Notes: generated from the letters alone by a model not told the origin. 64,000 nt of DNA from Lewinellaceae bacterium (GCA_947476195.1 CANJPT010000005.1:1-64000), one strand, 5' to 3'. Shown: positions 44,540 to 53,539, numbered from the stretch's first letter. Program-made: numbers and translations.

Positions 44540-45100
44540 ATGCTCGAAACGCTTCAACATTGGGACGCTGCCTTTTTCCAATTCATCAATGGCAGCTTGA
44601 GTAACCCGGTCTTTGACACGGTTCTTCCATGGTTTCGGGAGAAATGGTTTTGGACGCCCGTATATCTTTTTGTGGTGGCCTTTACGGTAATCAATTTTCC
44701 AAGTCGTGGCTGGATCATCCTTTTTGGCCTTGTGTTGGCAGTAGGTCTATCAGATTTCACAAGTAGTTCTATTGTAAAGAAATCAGTGCAACGGCTGCGT
44801 CCATGCAATGATCCGGAAATGTTTGAAAAAATTCAATCCAGAGCCCCTTGTGGCGGCGGCTACAGTTTCACTTCCAGCCATGCGGCCAACCATTTTGCGG
44901 TAGCTGTTTTTCTGATCGGCGTATTTGGAGGGCTGGCTCGTTGGTTTCGCCCTTTAGCGCTTACATGGGCAGGCCTAATCGCCTTTGCTCAGGTGTATGT
45001 GGGCGTGCATTACCCCGGTGATGTTCTTTTCGGAGCAGCCCTGGGATCTACTATTGGTTGGTGGACGGCGTACACCTGGCATCGGTGGTTTTTAATATAA
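44540..45100 (+). CDS. PAP2-family membrane phosphatase
   Basis: 186 residues, about five membrane helices. The three phosphatase motifs are present: KKSVQRLRP (KxxxxxxRP), SFTSSHAANH (the PSGH equivalent with the general-acid His) and QVYVGVHYPGDVLFGA (SRxxxxxHxxxD-like, with Gln in place of the usual Ser-Arg start). Members dephosphorylate undecaprenyl pyrophosphate, phosphatidate or lipid A. Position 5 bp after the methyltransferase gene suggests one operon. Confidence 0.9.
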   Translation: MLETLQHWDAAFFQFINGSLSNPVFDTVLPWFREKWFWTPVYLFVVAFTVINFPSRGWIILFGLVLAVGLSDFTSSSIVKKSVQRLRPCNDPEMFEKIQSRAPCGGGYSFTSSHAANHFAVAVFLIGVFGGLARWFRPLALTWAGLIAFAQVYVGVHYPGDVLFGAALGSTIGWWTAYTWHRWFLI

Positions 45101-45110
45101 CAACGTGATA

Positions 45111-45129
45111 CCAGACTACTGGACATTTT
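45111..45129. repeat. Dispersed 19-bp repeat ccagactactggacatttt
   Basis: Identical to 21651-21669; a one-mismatch partial copy lies at 48657-48673, and an exact 15-bp inverted core copy at 21725-21739. Found in intergenic DNA each time, just after the PAP2 gene here. Confidence 0.85.
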
Positions 45130-45216
45130 GATAATGGACATTGGACTTGCACCCTAAAAACTTAAAAATCATGCCTTTTCCAGATCGCGTCTAAGGTTAA
45201 ATGTTAAAATATCGGG

Positions 45217-45224
45217 TAATTTTG
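45217..45224 (+). promoter_or_regulatory. -7 box upstream of a DUF1573 gene
   Basis: TAATTTTG fits TAnnTTTG exactly, 165 bp before the ATG at 45390. No well-placed TTG -33 element. Confidence 0.3.
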
Positions 45225-45389
45225 CGTGATACACTTCTTTTCCTTGATGTTCGTTATATAACCCAAGGCAAAAGATACTTAATTTTTTATCCTAAAAAAT
45301 GACGCTTTGTAATTTTCGGCTTGGTTTTTGAAATTGTTAAATTAATTCGGATTCAATTTAATCTATGTCATTGAAATTCATCCTTTTTT

Positions 45390-45824
45390 ATGAAACATCT
45401 CTTTAAATTTTCATTGCTTTTTTGCACGTTTTTGCTGGCCTCTAAAGCTACAGCTCAAACCTTAAAAGCCTTGGATAATTCATTAAATGCAGGTAAAGTT
45501 GAATGGCTAGACCGCCAGATTACGACAGGTACTGTACCTTTTGGCCAACCTGTATCCCGTGAATACCGGGTGAAGAACATTAGCAGCGAAAACCTAATGA
45601 TCCTGCAAGTGAAAAGCAGTTGCCACTGCACCGCCACCGAGTGGGATCACAATCCGATAGAACCTGGAAAAATAGGCATCATCAAAGTTATCTACGACGG
45701 CCAGCGGGAAGGTGATTTTTATCGCATCGTTTCCGTGATTACCAATTTTGACTCGTTGCAGTCAATACCGCTCGCACTGGTAGGGAAAGTGGACAAGATG
45801 CCTGAGCCAAATACAGGAAATTAA
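45390..45824 (+). CDS. DUF1573-domain secreted protein
   Basis: 144 residues with a signal peptide (MKHLFKFSLLFCTFLLASKATAQ). The single DUF1573 Ig-like domain has the core VPFGQPVSREYRVKNISSENLMI, the conserved SSCHCTATEW cysteine pair (CxC) and IEPGKIGIIKVIYDG. DUF1573 proteins are common in Bacteroidota envelopes; function is unknown. A strong terminator follows 30 bp after the stop. A second DUF1573 gene is at 49250. Confidence 0.9.
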   Translation: MKHLFKFSLLFCTFLLASKATAQTLKALDNSLNAGKVEWLDRQITTGTVPFGQPVSREYRVKNISSENLMILQVKSSCHCTATEWDHNPIEPGKIGIIKVIYDGQREGDFYRIVSVITNFDSLQSIPLALVGKVDKMPEPNTGN

Positions 45825-45854
45825 GGCTATTTATCTGCGCTTCCCAGAATTGAG

Positions 45855-45893
45855 CCGTCCTGTGGCCTTGAGCCGCAGGACGGGTTTCTTTTT
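45855..45893 (+). terminator. Intrinsic terminator of the DUF1573 gene
   Basis: A 12-bp stem (ccgtcctgtggc / gccgcaggacgg with one G-T pair) and loop cttga are followed by gtttcttttt. It lies 31 bp after the stop codon. A group IIC intron fragment begins exactly at the next base. Confidence 0.9.
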
Positions 45894-46277
45894 GTGCGCC
45901 CGGCACGGGCGCTAACTCGGCGGTGCAAGTCCGCCACACGCTTGGCAGCGAGGAGTGTTAGCCAAAGACAAGGGTGTCTACCGCGAGGTGGAATCTGAAG
46001 GAAGCCGGCGGCAAAACCCTGGCCCGACGAACAGAAACCACATATAAGGCCATTTTGCGCGGGTGAGTTTGCAAAACAAAACGAAGCCCTACCGCTGCCC
46101 GGAGCGCAAGGTGGTAAATGTGGCGGGTAGATGGGGTGAAGGTTAGGGTTCTTACCCGGGGAGATCTGCGTTGGCCGGAGGCGGAGGTACGCGCGAGTGC
46201 CAAGGCACAAGGCGGCAGAAGTCAGCAGAGGCCATAGTACCTCAAGGTTTTTTTTGAGGGAAGGGCTGAACATTATG
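45894..46277 (+). ncRNA. Group IIC (bacterial class C) intron, 5' fragment lacking IEP and domains V-VI
   Basis: The segment starts GTGCGCCCGG, the 5' end of group IIC introns, and follows the known order of their domain I-IV landmarks: caagggtgtc, gtggaatctgaaggaagc, gagtttgcaaaacaaaac, ttcttacccggggag, cagaagtcagcagaggcc then atagtacctc, and ggaagggctgaaca. The same words occur in this order in the Oceanobacillus iheyensis IIC intron (from memory). No intron-encoded reverse transcriptase frame and no domain V hairpin follow, so the 3' part is deleted near 46278 and the RNA cannot splice. Insertion just behind a terminator stem and its T-run is the known IIC target preference. Confidence 0.85.
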
Positions 46278-46397
46278 GTACGCAGTTTTACCACAAGATT
46301 AAATCCCTAATTCTGAGGTGCCTGTTATTATTCAGGTATTTATTCCTGTACCGGAAAGCGTATCTTGCGACTTCTTTTCAACTGTACAACAAGTGCT

Positions 46398-46796
46398 ATG
46401 GACTTGATATTTACTAATTTACCTACCATCTTCATCACCGCTTTTTTTGCCATTCTTTTTCTCCAGTCAGGGCTTGACAAAGTGATGAACTATCAGGGCA
46501 ATTTACATTACTTTCGTGCCCAATTCAAAAACAGTCCCTTAGCTGGCAGTGTTTCGCTGCTTTTACCCACTATTACGTTCCTCGAAACACTTACTGGAAT
46601 TGTTTCTGCTTGGGCTTTTTTGCAGACCTTGTTAACCGGACAGAGCGGTTCAGCTATTTTCAGTCCTGCCTTGGCAGGAACTTCACTTTTAGGCTTGTTT
46701 TTTGGGCAGCGCATGGCGAAGGATTATGGAGGTGCCGCATCTTTAGTACCCTATTTTTTGGTAGTACTGTTGGGCTTATGGATGATCAAATTATGA
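46398..46796 (+). CDS. DoxX-like membrane protein
   Basis: 132 residues from ATG 46398 (MDLIFTNLPTIFITAFFAILFLQSGLDKV); a TTG at 46365 adds 11 residues. Four predicted membrane helices and the pattern FLQSGLDKVMNYQGNLHYF, FLETLTGIVSAWAFL and a Gly-rich end of the DoxX/DoxD-like family. Some members assist oxidative-stress complexes, but most are uncharacterised. No clear operon partner. Confidence 0.75.
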   Translation: MDLIFTNLPTIFITAFFAILFLQSGLDKVMNYQGNLHYFRAQFKNSPLAGSVSLLLPTITFLETLTGIVSAWAFLQTLLTGQSGSAIFSPALAGTSLLGLFFGQRMAKDYGGAASLVPYFLVVLLGLWMIKL

Positions 46797-46909
46797 TTTT
46801 TGAATTTTTTTTTGTAGAAACTGAAGTGTTGCGTACATTCGGCCTTTGAAAGCAACTCTAACGAACATAATTAGGTAACATTTAATCTTCTTTTAATCTT
46901 TCGCACCGT

Positions 46910-47788
46910 ATGCGTATTCAATTTACCTTGACTTGCCAAAAAGGAACTGTTATTCCAATTAACTATCAATCAGAGATTTCCAATTGGGTCTTCAGTGTCC
47001 TTGCGAAAGCCAATCCTGAAATGTCTGCCTGGGCACAAAAGCGCGGGTATGACTTTCCTTCCCGGACCTTCAAACTCTTCACGTTCAGCCCTTTAGCCAT
47101 CTATCCATATGAAATGGATCAGGTTCGGCAAGAGTTTAAACTTCAGGGGAATCAGGTCAAGCTCACTTTTTCAGCCTATATAGACCCTGCTTTTGAGCAG
47201 CATATCATTCACCTTTTCCGGCAGATGCCGCTCACATTAGGCATACTTGATGGCCAACCCGGGCGTTTTGAGGTGAAGCACTGGCAGGTGATTCCGCATC
47301 CGAATTTTAAAGAAGTCATGCAGTTCAAGGCTAGTTCGCCTATTTCTGTCACCAATGTGGATGATGAGAAGCCGATACCAAATCCTTACCTGATGCCCGA
47401 TAACCCAGACTATGACGTAAGTTTTTTTACCCACACCGTACGTCGATTCAAAGCAGCTAACCAATATAAATCGCTGGCCTCCTTAAAGTTAATTGATGCT
47501 TCTTATGCCATGCATTTCCGATTATATGGCCAATCAAAATCAAGGCTAATTCACTTGAAACCCAATACAGATGGCATTCAGCAGTTGCGTGGTTTCGTCT
47601 ATGACTTTGAAGTCGCAATGTCCCAACCACTTTTAGAATTTTGCTATTACGCGGGCTTCGGTGAATATCCTCAGTTGGGCTTCGGCTATGTCGAACTCAG
47701 AGAGCCTGAAAAGGAAAAGAGTCATGGGGGCGGTGGCCAGCAATATGGCAACAATCAAAGCCAGCCCCCCAAAAGGAACTACAACTAA
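46910..47788 (+). CDS. cas6: CRISPR-associated endoribonuclease Cas6 (orphan)
   Basis: 292 residues. RAMP/ferredoxin-like N-terminal domain typical of Cas6: MRIQFTLTCQKGTVIPINYQ, SNWVFSVLAKANPEMSAWAQKRGY, FKLFTFSPLAI. The C-terminal glycine-rich loop CYYAGFGEYPQLGFGYVEL is the Cas6 hallmark that contacts the CRISPR RNA stem. An unusual Gly/Gln/Asn-rich tail (HGGGGQQYGNNQSQPPKRNYN) follows. Cas6 cuts CRISPR transcripts into crRNAs. No other cas gene and no repeat array are present in this window, so it either serves an array elsewhere or is a remnant. Length is somewhat above the usual 220-260. Confidence 0.85.
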   Translation: MRIQFTLTCQKGTVIPINYQSEISNWVFSVLAKANPEMSAWAQKRGYDFPSRTFKLFTFSPLAIYPYEMDQVRQEFKLQGNQVKLTFSAYIDPAFEQHIIHLFRQMPLTLGILDGQPGRFEVKHWQVIPHPNFKEVMQFKASSPISVTNVDDEKPIPNPYLMPDNPDYDVSFFTHTVRRFKAANQYKSLASLKLIDASYAMHFRLYGQSKSRLIHLKPNTDGIQQLRGFVYDFEVAMSQPLLEFCYYAGFGEYPQLGFGYVELREPEKEKSHGGGGQQYGNNQSQPPKRNYN

Positions 47789-47799
47789 ACGCTTATTTC

Positions 47800-48606
47800 T
47801 TATTTGCAGACCTTGAGGTAAGTTCCTGTTTCCCAATTAAATTCGTAGCGTTCAACCATATTGGCTGGCAAAGCACGGTTTACATCTTTGTCTGGCTGAG
47901 TACCTTGTGTGACCAAGTCAAAATCCCACCAGCCTGTAACCGTTTCTACCACTTGCAGTAATTGGATAGATTTGTCAAATGAATAGGTGCGCTGAAAATC
48001 CCCTCCCAACACACCTTTATTGTCTTCATGAACGACGAGATTGAATACTTTTTCCATGTCTTCTAAATTTAAGATGGAGAGGTATTCTGCATGTACCCCC
48101 TGGCCCATCCAATCCATTTTCATGCTTAGGCAAGTTTGATTCACTCCAAATTGAGTAAGGCCAATTTGGCCTCCATGCCCGTCGCCGCCCAGTGAGATAA
48201 AATGCTTGTCAAAGCTTGCAACGACCCATTTACCGTTTGCCGTTTTATCGAAGATCGCCACACTGATCAACGCCCCGCAAGATGGACAGTCCTTAATTTC
48301 GCCCTGTTCATAGTGAAGCGTCTCAAACACCGCAACCGCCCGATCAATTTCATAGTTGGTATAGAACAGAAGGGTGTCCAATCTTGTATGCATCCAGCCA
48401 TCGTCTGATAAGTTGGCCGAAATCTCATCGGCATATGTGAGGGGCTTCCAGAGGGCTTCTCCAGTAGATGTGACGGTATCTGAATCAAAAAAAAGACTTA
48501 AAAGGGGTGCTGGACTTTCCAAATCAAAGGTTTTGGCATTTTCTATCTGGGCAAAAGCTGCTATCGAAAAGCATGTAAAAAAGGCAGTCAGAAGGATTTT
48601 TTCCAT
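47800..48606 (-). CDS. Secreted protein of unknown function
   Basis: 268 residues from ATG 48606, giving a clean signal peptide (MEKILLTAFFTCFSIAAFAQ). The mature protein is acidic with a CPSCGALISVAIFDK segment, SFDKHFISLGGDGHGGQIGL and a C-terminal WWDFDLVTQGTQPDKDVNRALPANMVERYEF. It appears to be one globular periplasmic or surface domain; no family recognised. Convergent with the cas6 gene (12-bp gap). Confidence 0.65.
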   Translation of the reverse strand: MEKILLTAFFTCFSIAAFAQIENAKTFDLESPAPLLSLFFDSDTVTSTGEALWKPLTYADEISANLSDDGWMHTRLDTLLFYTNYEIDRAVAVFETLHYEQGEIKDCPSCGALISVAIFDKTANGKWVVASFDKHFISLGGDGHGGQIGLTQFGVNQTCLSMKMDWMGQGVHAEYLSILNLEDMEKVFNLVVHEDNKGVLGGDFQRTYSFDKSIQLLQVVETVTGWWDFDLVTQGTQPDKDVNRALPANMVERYEFNWETGTYLKVCK

Positions 48607-48735
48607 GAAAAAATTACGTTTTAAAAGGCGAAAATAACACAAGTGCTGCTGAAAATAGACTACTTGACATTTTGACTTTAGACATTTTACCGGACACTGA
48701 CGCTAAAGAACGGGATGTATTATTCAACACTTGCC

Positions 48736-49170
48736 CTAAATCCATTCAAAGTCTTCCGATTTAGGTAATGCATCGAATACGTCTCCGATGATGAAAGGCG
48801 GAATGGTAATTTTCCGCAAGTCTGTATTTATCCATGCACCATCCACATGCATCACGGTGCAAAGTGTACCATCAGCACGGGTAATTTCGTGGCGGAAGGA
48901 GTAACGTGAGAAATCACGGCGCAACTTGGTCAGAAGCATATTGATGAAAATAACATCACCGAAGCGCACTTCCCTGCGAAATGTGGCTTCTTCACGAAAC
49001 AATACCGGACCGAAATGACCAGCCTGCATCAGTTCATAGGTCAGGCCATATTTACTCAAAAATTCAAGTCGAACGGTAGCGCCAAAATCATAATAAACAG
49101 AATGACGTAAGTGGGAATTGGCATCAAAATCAGCCCAACGTAAGGGCATTGGAAGAGATAATTCGACCAT
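48736..49170 (-). CDS. Acyl-CoA thioesterase, hot-dog (4HBT) family
   Basis: 144 residues from ATG 49170 (MVELSLPMPLRWADFDANSHLRHSVYYDFGA); the upstream ATG at 49209 runs through the neighbouring terminator. Hot-dog fold marks are RWADFDANSHLRHSVYYDF (active-site Asp) and FRREVRFGDVIFINMLL, RHEITRADGTLCTVMHVDGAWI. It hydrolyses an acyl-CoA or aromatic-CoA thioester of unknown chain. It lies downstream of the DUF1573 gene but is separated by a terminator. Confidence 0.85.
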   Translation of the reverse strand: MVELSLPMPLRWADFDANSHLRHSVYYDFGATVRLEFLSKYGLTYELMQAGHFGPVLFREEATFRREVRFGDVIFINMLLTKLRRDFSRYSFRHEITRADGTLCTVMHVDGAWINTDLRKITIPPFIIGDVFDALPKSEDFEWI

Positions 49171-49194
49171 AAATGTGGAGGTATTAATAGAGAA

Positions 49195-49226
49195 AGGGCC
49201 TGACAACACGCAGGTTGTCAGGCCCT
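49195..49226 (-). terminator. Hairpin terminator behind the DUF1573 gene (minus strand)
   Basis: agggcctgacaac (49195-49207) and gttgtcaggccct (49214-49226) form a perfect 13-bp stem with a 6-nt loop. On the minus strand it is followed by ttctct. It separates the DUF1573 gene from the thioesterase gene. Confidence 0.8.
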
Positions 49227-49249
49227 CAAACCAATCTATACTCGATAAA

Positions 49250-49789
49250 TTATTGACCTTTTGCAGCAGGCTGTTCTTTGCCTCTTACTTCGCCCTTGAT
49301 CTCGATGAACGTTTCAGTAGGAGTAGTATTGGCCGTTACTGTCACACGCTTGCTTTGTGCACCAGGTTTGCCTTTTGAATTGAATTCCACTTTAATTTCT
49401 GCCTCACCACCAGGAGGGATAGGCTCCTTAGGCCAAGTTGGTACCGTACACCCGCAAGAACCTTTGCAGTTGCTGATTACAAGTGGCTCACCGCCCGTAT
49501 TTTTGAATTTGTAATTGTGCTTTACAATTTCGCCTTCATCTACCGTACCAAAATCGTATACAGGCTGCTCGTATTGGATGGTTGTAGATGGCCCTGCAGG
49601 AGCTGTTACTACATTTTGGTTCATCCCTGGGATGTTGCCAGATTGGTTCATTGCCGCAGCAGATTCATAGATTTTTTCTGCTTCTGATTGGCCGAACCAA
49701 TTTTTAAAACCACCGCCAACGAGGTTAGCGGCCAACAGAATAGCGAGCAAAGCGAGCAGGCCAATCTGTATTTGTTTATTCCTTTCCAT
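49250..49789 (-). CDS. DUF1573-domain membrane-anchored protein
   Basis: 179 residues from ATG 49789 (MERNKQIQIGLLALLAILLAANLVGG), one N-terminal membrane segment rather than a cleavable signal. A linker of Gln/Asn/Pro leads to a DUF1573 domain (YDFGTVDEGEIVKHNYKFKNTGGEPLVI, SCGCTVPTWPKEPIPPGGEAEI). The CxC pair is conserved. The C-terminal KGKPGAQSKRVTVTANT strand completes the Ig-like fold. Predicted inner-membrane-tethered periplasmic protein of unknown role. Confidence 0.9.
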   Translation of the reverse strand: MERNKQIQIGLLALLAILLAANLVGGGFKNWFGQSEAEKIYESAAAMNQSGNIPGMNQNVVTAPAGPSTTIQYEQPVYDFGTVDEGEIVKHNYKFKNTGGEPLVISNCKGSCGCTVPTWPKEPIPPGGEAEIKVEFNSKGKPGAQSKRVTVTANTTPTETFIEIKGEVRGKEQPAAKGQ

Positions 49790-49992
49790 GCTTGAAATAT
49801 TGAAGGTAAAAGTTTTGGATGGATGATATGTAAGAACGTTTAAATAACCACCTGTTATTTCCCGTCCCTTAATTCTTAACGCAAAAATAGAGCACTTCAA
49901 AAACGCCTCGTTTATCCTATCCGATTGGTTTGCAAAAGTTTAACAGCGATTTATGAAATGATGCCGCTATATGGAGGTATTCCATCACTTCA

Positions 49993-52788
49993 TCAGTTCG
50001 CAAACCGCTTCCAAAGACTGATAGCGAGGCCCAGCAACATCATAATACAACCAATCCATACCAGGTTGATCCCAGGGAATATGATAGCTTCCAAAACAAT
50101 GTAATCTGAGCGTGAAGCATTTTCAGCTATTTCAATCGGAATACCGCCTTGACCTTCTGCCGTATCCGCCACACCAATGGTGAGTAGACCCGCCTTGGGA
50201 TCAATATTTTCAAATCGAAAATGTAGACCAATGGAAGGTACTTCGTCTTTGAGGCTAAAGGGTTGATTGTTTCGAATGAGGTAAACCGGGGCAGCCTCCG
50301 CCTTCCTTCCATCCGGAGCAGTAATTTCCAACCCGGCTGCCACAGCAATATCACCCGGCTCTGGCGCATAAGAGGGGTGCTTGACATCTTTGATGACCTT
50401 TACAAAATGGATCTGATAGCCTTTAAACTCAAACAAATCGCCTTCTTTAAGCTTAAAATTAGTATATTTCAACGCCTCTTCAGCTTTGAAGATGTGCTCC
50501 ATAGAAGCCTCGCTTAACCTCACTTTTAGCTGTAACGGTCCAATATCCCCGTGCAAAGCAAAACCACCTTTGCCTGGGCGGAGGTACATCATGGGCGAAA
50601 CCGAGTAGCTTTTAGGATCATCAAGCGCATAAGCACGGAGTTTTAGTCCCACTGCCAGGTCGCCTTTCTCAGCCTTGTAATCTGGATGTTGCGGCGTTTT
50701 GGTTACACTTTCGACTACGAGGTAGTGTTTTTTAGTAAAGATGGTGTCACCTACTAGTGCCTCATATTTATCATACTTCAGACTGTCTTCCTGTTGTTTC
50801 GCAAATTCAGGGTCGAGTTCGCCTTTGGGTAGGGACGAAACCAACGTAAATATATCATAGTTCCAATAATGCTGTGTCGAGGGATTGTTCGCTACTACTT
50901 TTGAAAATTGGCGATCATACATCACATTAGGATATAGCGTGAAGTTTTCACCCGTAAAGTTTCCAGCCATATCACGACGTTGGAAATTTACCGTGAAACT
51001 GCGCGTTTGTCGTTCCAAAGTATCAGTACTGTATGTAGCTGTGAATCCACGCATTGGCATGGGTGCATCCTTCATCAGGATGACACTACGTTGAAGCGAC
51101 TCGGCATCAGCTCCTTCTATCAGCCCATCCATGGCAAAAGTGTTGACCGAAATCCAATCTTTGCCTAGGCCTGTGCTCAAAATCCCGAGCAGCAAAACCC
51201 CAAAACCCATGTGTGACACCGCAGAACCCGCAAGTTTAATATTGCCTTTCATTGCAGTGACCAGGTAATCCAGATTAGCAACTGCCGTGAACATCGCTGC
51301 GAACAAGTAGGCAAAAAGTTGCCAGGCCCGAATATCAATCCAAAGAGAATTCAACATGGTAAGTAACCCAGCTCCAACGACTGCGATTCCGATATGAAGA
51401 CCAAAACTTCGGGCTCGTACGGCCCAATTTTGCTCATTGTACCGCATCCATTGGGCTACGCCTGTAAGCAATCCAATGAATACCGCAATCCAAAGCTGGT
51501 AGCGGTTATGGTGTTCCATTGGATTTTTCAAGGCTGCTCCAACATAGTCAGGGTTGAACGTCTGAACAATTTTGTTCCAAACCGGCAACGATGTTGCGCC
51601 CGTCATCAAAAGCGCCGAAAACAGCAACACAAGCGAGCCGATAAACATCCAAAATTCTCGGCTTGTGGTTTTCTCCTCCCCTTTCACATCCGGTACTTCC
51701 TTATAACGAAGAATCCAAAGCCCTAAACCCAATACTGAGAATATGCTCAACAACATAATTAGTTGTAAACTAAGCCCCATTTCAGTAAAGGAGTGTACTG
51801 AGGTGTCACCTAAAATACCACTCCGGGTAAGGTAGGTGGAATATAAAACGAGAACGAATGTAAGCAAATAGAATCCGTAGGTACTGCGTATAGAATAACC
51901 TGTTGTACGCGCAATGAGGTTGGTATGGATGCCCGCTACAAGCGTCAACCAAGGTACCAGCGAGGTGTTTTCAACTGGATCCCAGGCCCAATATCCCGCA
52001 AAAGAAAGGGCTTCGTATGCCCAGACACCTCCCATCAGGATACCAGTACCAAGAATTGCTCCCGAAAAAAGTGACCACTTGAGCGCTGGTTTCAGCCATT
52101 CTTTGTGCTCCCGAAGCCAAAGCCCCGAAATAGCAAATGAAAATGGCACGATCGTACTGGCAAAACCAAGAAAAAGCGTGGGGGGGTGGATGGTCATCCA
52201 ATAGTTTTGAAGGAGCGGATTAAGACCGTTTCCTTTAATTTTGGAAAGGTAATCTGCCTGATTAAAGATCGGTGCATCCATCACATCGCGCAGCATATCA
52301 AAGGGACTCGCACCAAAACGAAATTCATTGAAATACAGGCCTAAAAGCATAGAAGCAATCAAAGTCTCTGCCAGTGCAATGACGGCTAATACGGATGTTT
52401 CCCACTTGCCAGCCTTAAACATCAGAATAATTCCGAGGATAACATGCCAAAAACTCCAAAGCAAAAAACTGCCCTGTTGCTCTTTCCAAAATGCCGCGAA
52501 AACATAGCGGGTAGGAAGGTCATCTGATACATTGGACCAGGCGTATTGGTACTCATACATCTTGCCCGTCAGGATCCAAAAAAGCATCGCGATGATGGAA
52601 AATGTAGCCAATCCATGGAGTAGATAAGCAAAACGGCCCAGATTTCGCCAGCCTGTATATTGGTCTGACGTCCGGCGTTGTGTGGCAATGAAAAATGAAA
52701 TTGTAGCCAAAAGTGCTGCCACAAAGGATAATACGGCACAAATATGGCCTATTTGACCGGGAATGGGATGTTCGCCTAGATATTGCAT
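49993..52788 (-). CDS. Cytochrome c assembly protein, CcmF/CcsA family (haem lyase component)
   Basis: 931 residues from ATG 52788 (MQYLGEHPIPGQIGHI); a longer frame from 52914 overlaps the upstream gene. About 14 membrane helices in the first 600 residues include the Trp-rich haem-handling motif WAWDPVENTSLVPWL and the IHPPTLFLGF and SGILGDTSVHSF segments with conserved His. A long periplasmic part (about 620-890) is followed by a last helix (LVWIGCIMMLLGLAISLWKRF). Family members hold haem in the membrane and attach it to apocytochrome c. The other ccm/ccs genes are outside the window. Confidence 0.93.
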   Translation of the reverse strand: MQYLGEHPIPGQIGHICAVLSFVAALLATISFFIATQRRTSDQYTGWRNLGRFAYLLHGLATFSIIAMLFWILTGKMYEYQYAWSNVSDDLPTRYVFAAFWKEQQGSFLLWSFWHVILGIILMFKAGKWETSVLAVIALAETLIASMLLGLYFNEFRFGASPFDMLRDVMDAPIFNQADYLSKIKGNGLNPLLQNYWMTIHPPTLFLGFASTIVPFSFAISGLWLREHKEWLKPALKWSLFSGAILGTGILMGGVWAYEALSFAGYWAWDPVENTSLVPWLTLVAGIHTNLIARTTGYSIRSTYGFYLLTFVLVLYSTYLTRSGILGDTSVHSFTEMGLSLQLIMLLSIFSVLGLGLWILRYKEVPDVKGEEKTTSREFWMFIGSLVLLFSALLMTGATSLPVWNKIVQTFNPDYVGAALKNPMEHHNRYQLWIAVFIGLLTGVAQWMRYNEQNWAVRARSFGLHIGIAVVGAGLLTMLNSLWIDIRAWQLFAYLFAAMFTAVANLDYLVTAMKGNIKLAGSAVSHMGFGVLLLGILSTGLGKDWISVNTFAMDGLIEGADAESLQRSVILMKDAPMPMRGFTATYSTDTLERQTRSFTVNFQRRDMAGNFTGENFTLYPNVMYDRQFSKVVANNPSTQHYWNYDIFTLVSSLPKGELDPEFAKQQEDSLKYDKYEALVGDTIFTKKHYLVVESVTKTPQHPDYKAEKGDLAVGLKLRAYALDDPKSYSVSPMMYLRPGKGGFALHGDIGPLQLKVRLSEASMEHIFKAEEALKYTNFKLKEGDLFEFKGYQIHFVKVIKDVKHPSYAPEPGDIAVAAGLEITAPDGRKAEAAPVYLIRNNQPFSLKDEVPSIGLHFRFENIDPKAGLLTIGVADTAEGQGGIPIEIAENASRSDYIVLEAIIFPGINLVWIGCIMMLLGLAISLWKRFAN

Positions 52789-52825
52789 ATTGGAGGGTAG
52801 TTTTTGCGATGCAAAAGTAGTTAGA

Positions 52826-53263
52826 CTAAAGCATTCGAGTACTTTGCCAATGGACCAATTGCCATACACTTTGTTTTTTTCGGTAAACAGCAATATATAA
52901 CAACCTAACCTCAAAAGCGGTGCCGTTCAAAATGCCTTTCGCTTTTAGGGTGCCGTTTACAAGGCCTGTTTTGCCATAAATGCGTACGCTGGCTGCTTCA
53001 CGCTCTATTTTTTCGTACACCAATTTTCTGGAACTAATGGCATTCAAGTGAGCTAACTTGCTTTCTTTCAAGGCATTAGAATGAATGTAAATAAGTTCAT
53101 CTGCCAATAAGGGCCGCAATCCAAGGGTGTCAGCCCGAACCATAGCCTCAAAGCGACGAACTTCATTGTCTAATATTCCTTGGGCCTTTTTTGATTGGGC
53201 ACTTAGTGTTGAAAGGATGAAAAGCAACCAAAAACTCAGGAAAAAACTTCTAAACTTGGGCAT
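52826..53263 (-). CDS. Secreted NTF2-like (DUF4440) protein
   Basis: 145 residues with a signal peptide (MPKFRSFFLSFWLLFILSTLSAQ). The domain follows the DUF4440 pattern: DNEVRRFEAMVRADTLGLRPLLADELIYIHSN, SKLAHLNAISSRKLVYEKI, and a C-terminal WQLVHWQSTRM. Cone-shaped NTF2-like domains bind small molecules or act in enzymes such as isomerases; no function can be assigned. It lies 37 bp upstream of the CcmF gene on the same strand and may be co-transcribed. Confidence 0.85.
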   Translation of the reverse strand: MPKFRSFFLSFWLLFILSTLSAQSKKAQGILDNEVRRFEAMVRADTLGLRPLLADELIYIHSNALKESKLAHLNAISSRKLVYEKIEREAASVRIYGKTGLVNGTLKAKGILNGTAFEVRLLYIAVYRKKQSVWQLVHWQSTRML

Positions 53264-53507
53264 AAAAAATGGGGGTACGTTAAACAGCCACGAAGGTAGT
53301 AAATCAGTTAGACCTTGTTCGGGTGGGTAAAATCAGACATTGAAATCTTGTGTGTAACCAATTAACGTTTTAGGCTCAATCGGGTGCCTTAAAAGGAGAG
53401 AATCAGGCAATATTCGCGCAATAGAGCACATTTAAAGGAACTCTGATTCCTGCTGCGTTACATAAAAAAGCCGTAATGACAAATTTACGACACATGGCAT
53501 TAATTTT

Positions 53508-53539
53508 TTGGCTAGATTTTTGACGTTCGATTAACTTTG
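53508..53539 (+). promoter_or_regulatory. Putative promoter of the small T9SS protein gene
   Basis: TTG at 53508-53510 and a perfect -7 box TAACTTTG at 53532-53539 are 21 bp apart, 60 bp before the ATG at 53600. Confidence 0.55.

Noticed and set aside
45827-46294. Long open frame on the minus strand rich in Arg, Pro and Leu
   Set aside because: It lies completely over the group IIC intron RNA and terminator. Its composition reflects structured GC-rich RNA, not a protein.
46828-46856. A 29-nt sequence gttgcgt...gaaagcaac just upstream of cas6, resembling a CRISPR repeat with a GAAAGC-like end
   Set aside because: It occurs once only, with no spacer-repeat pattern around it and just 5 bp of terminal symmetry. 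A single copy is no evidence of an array.
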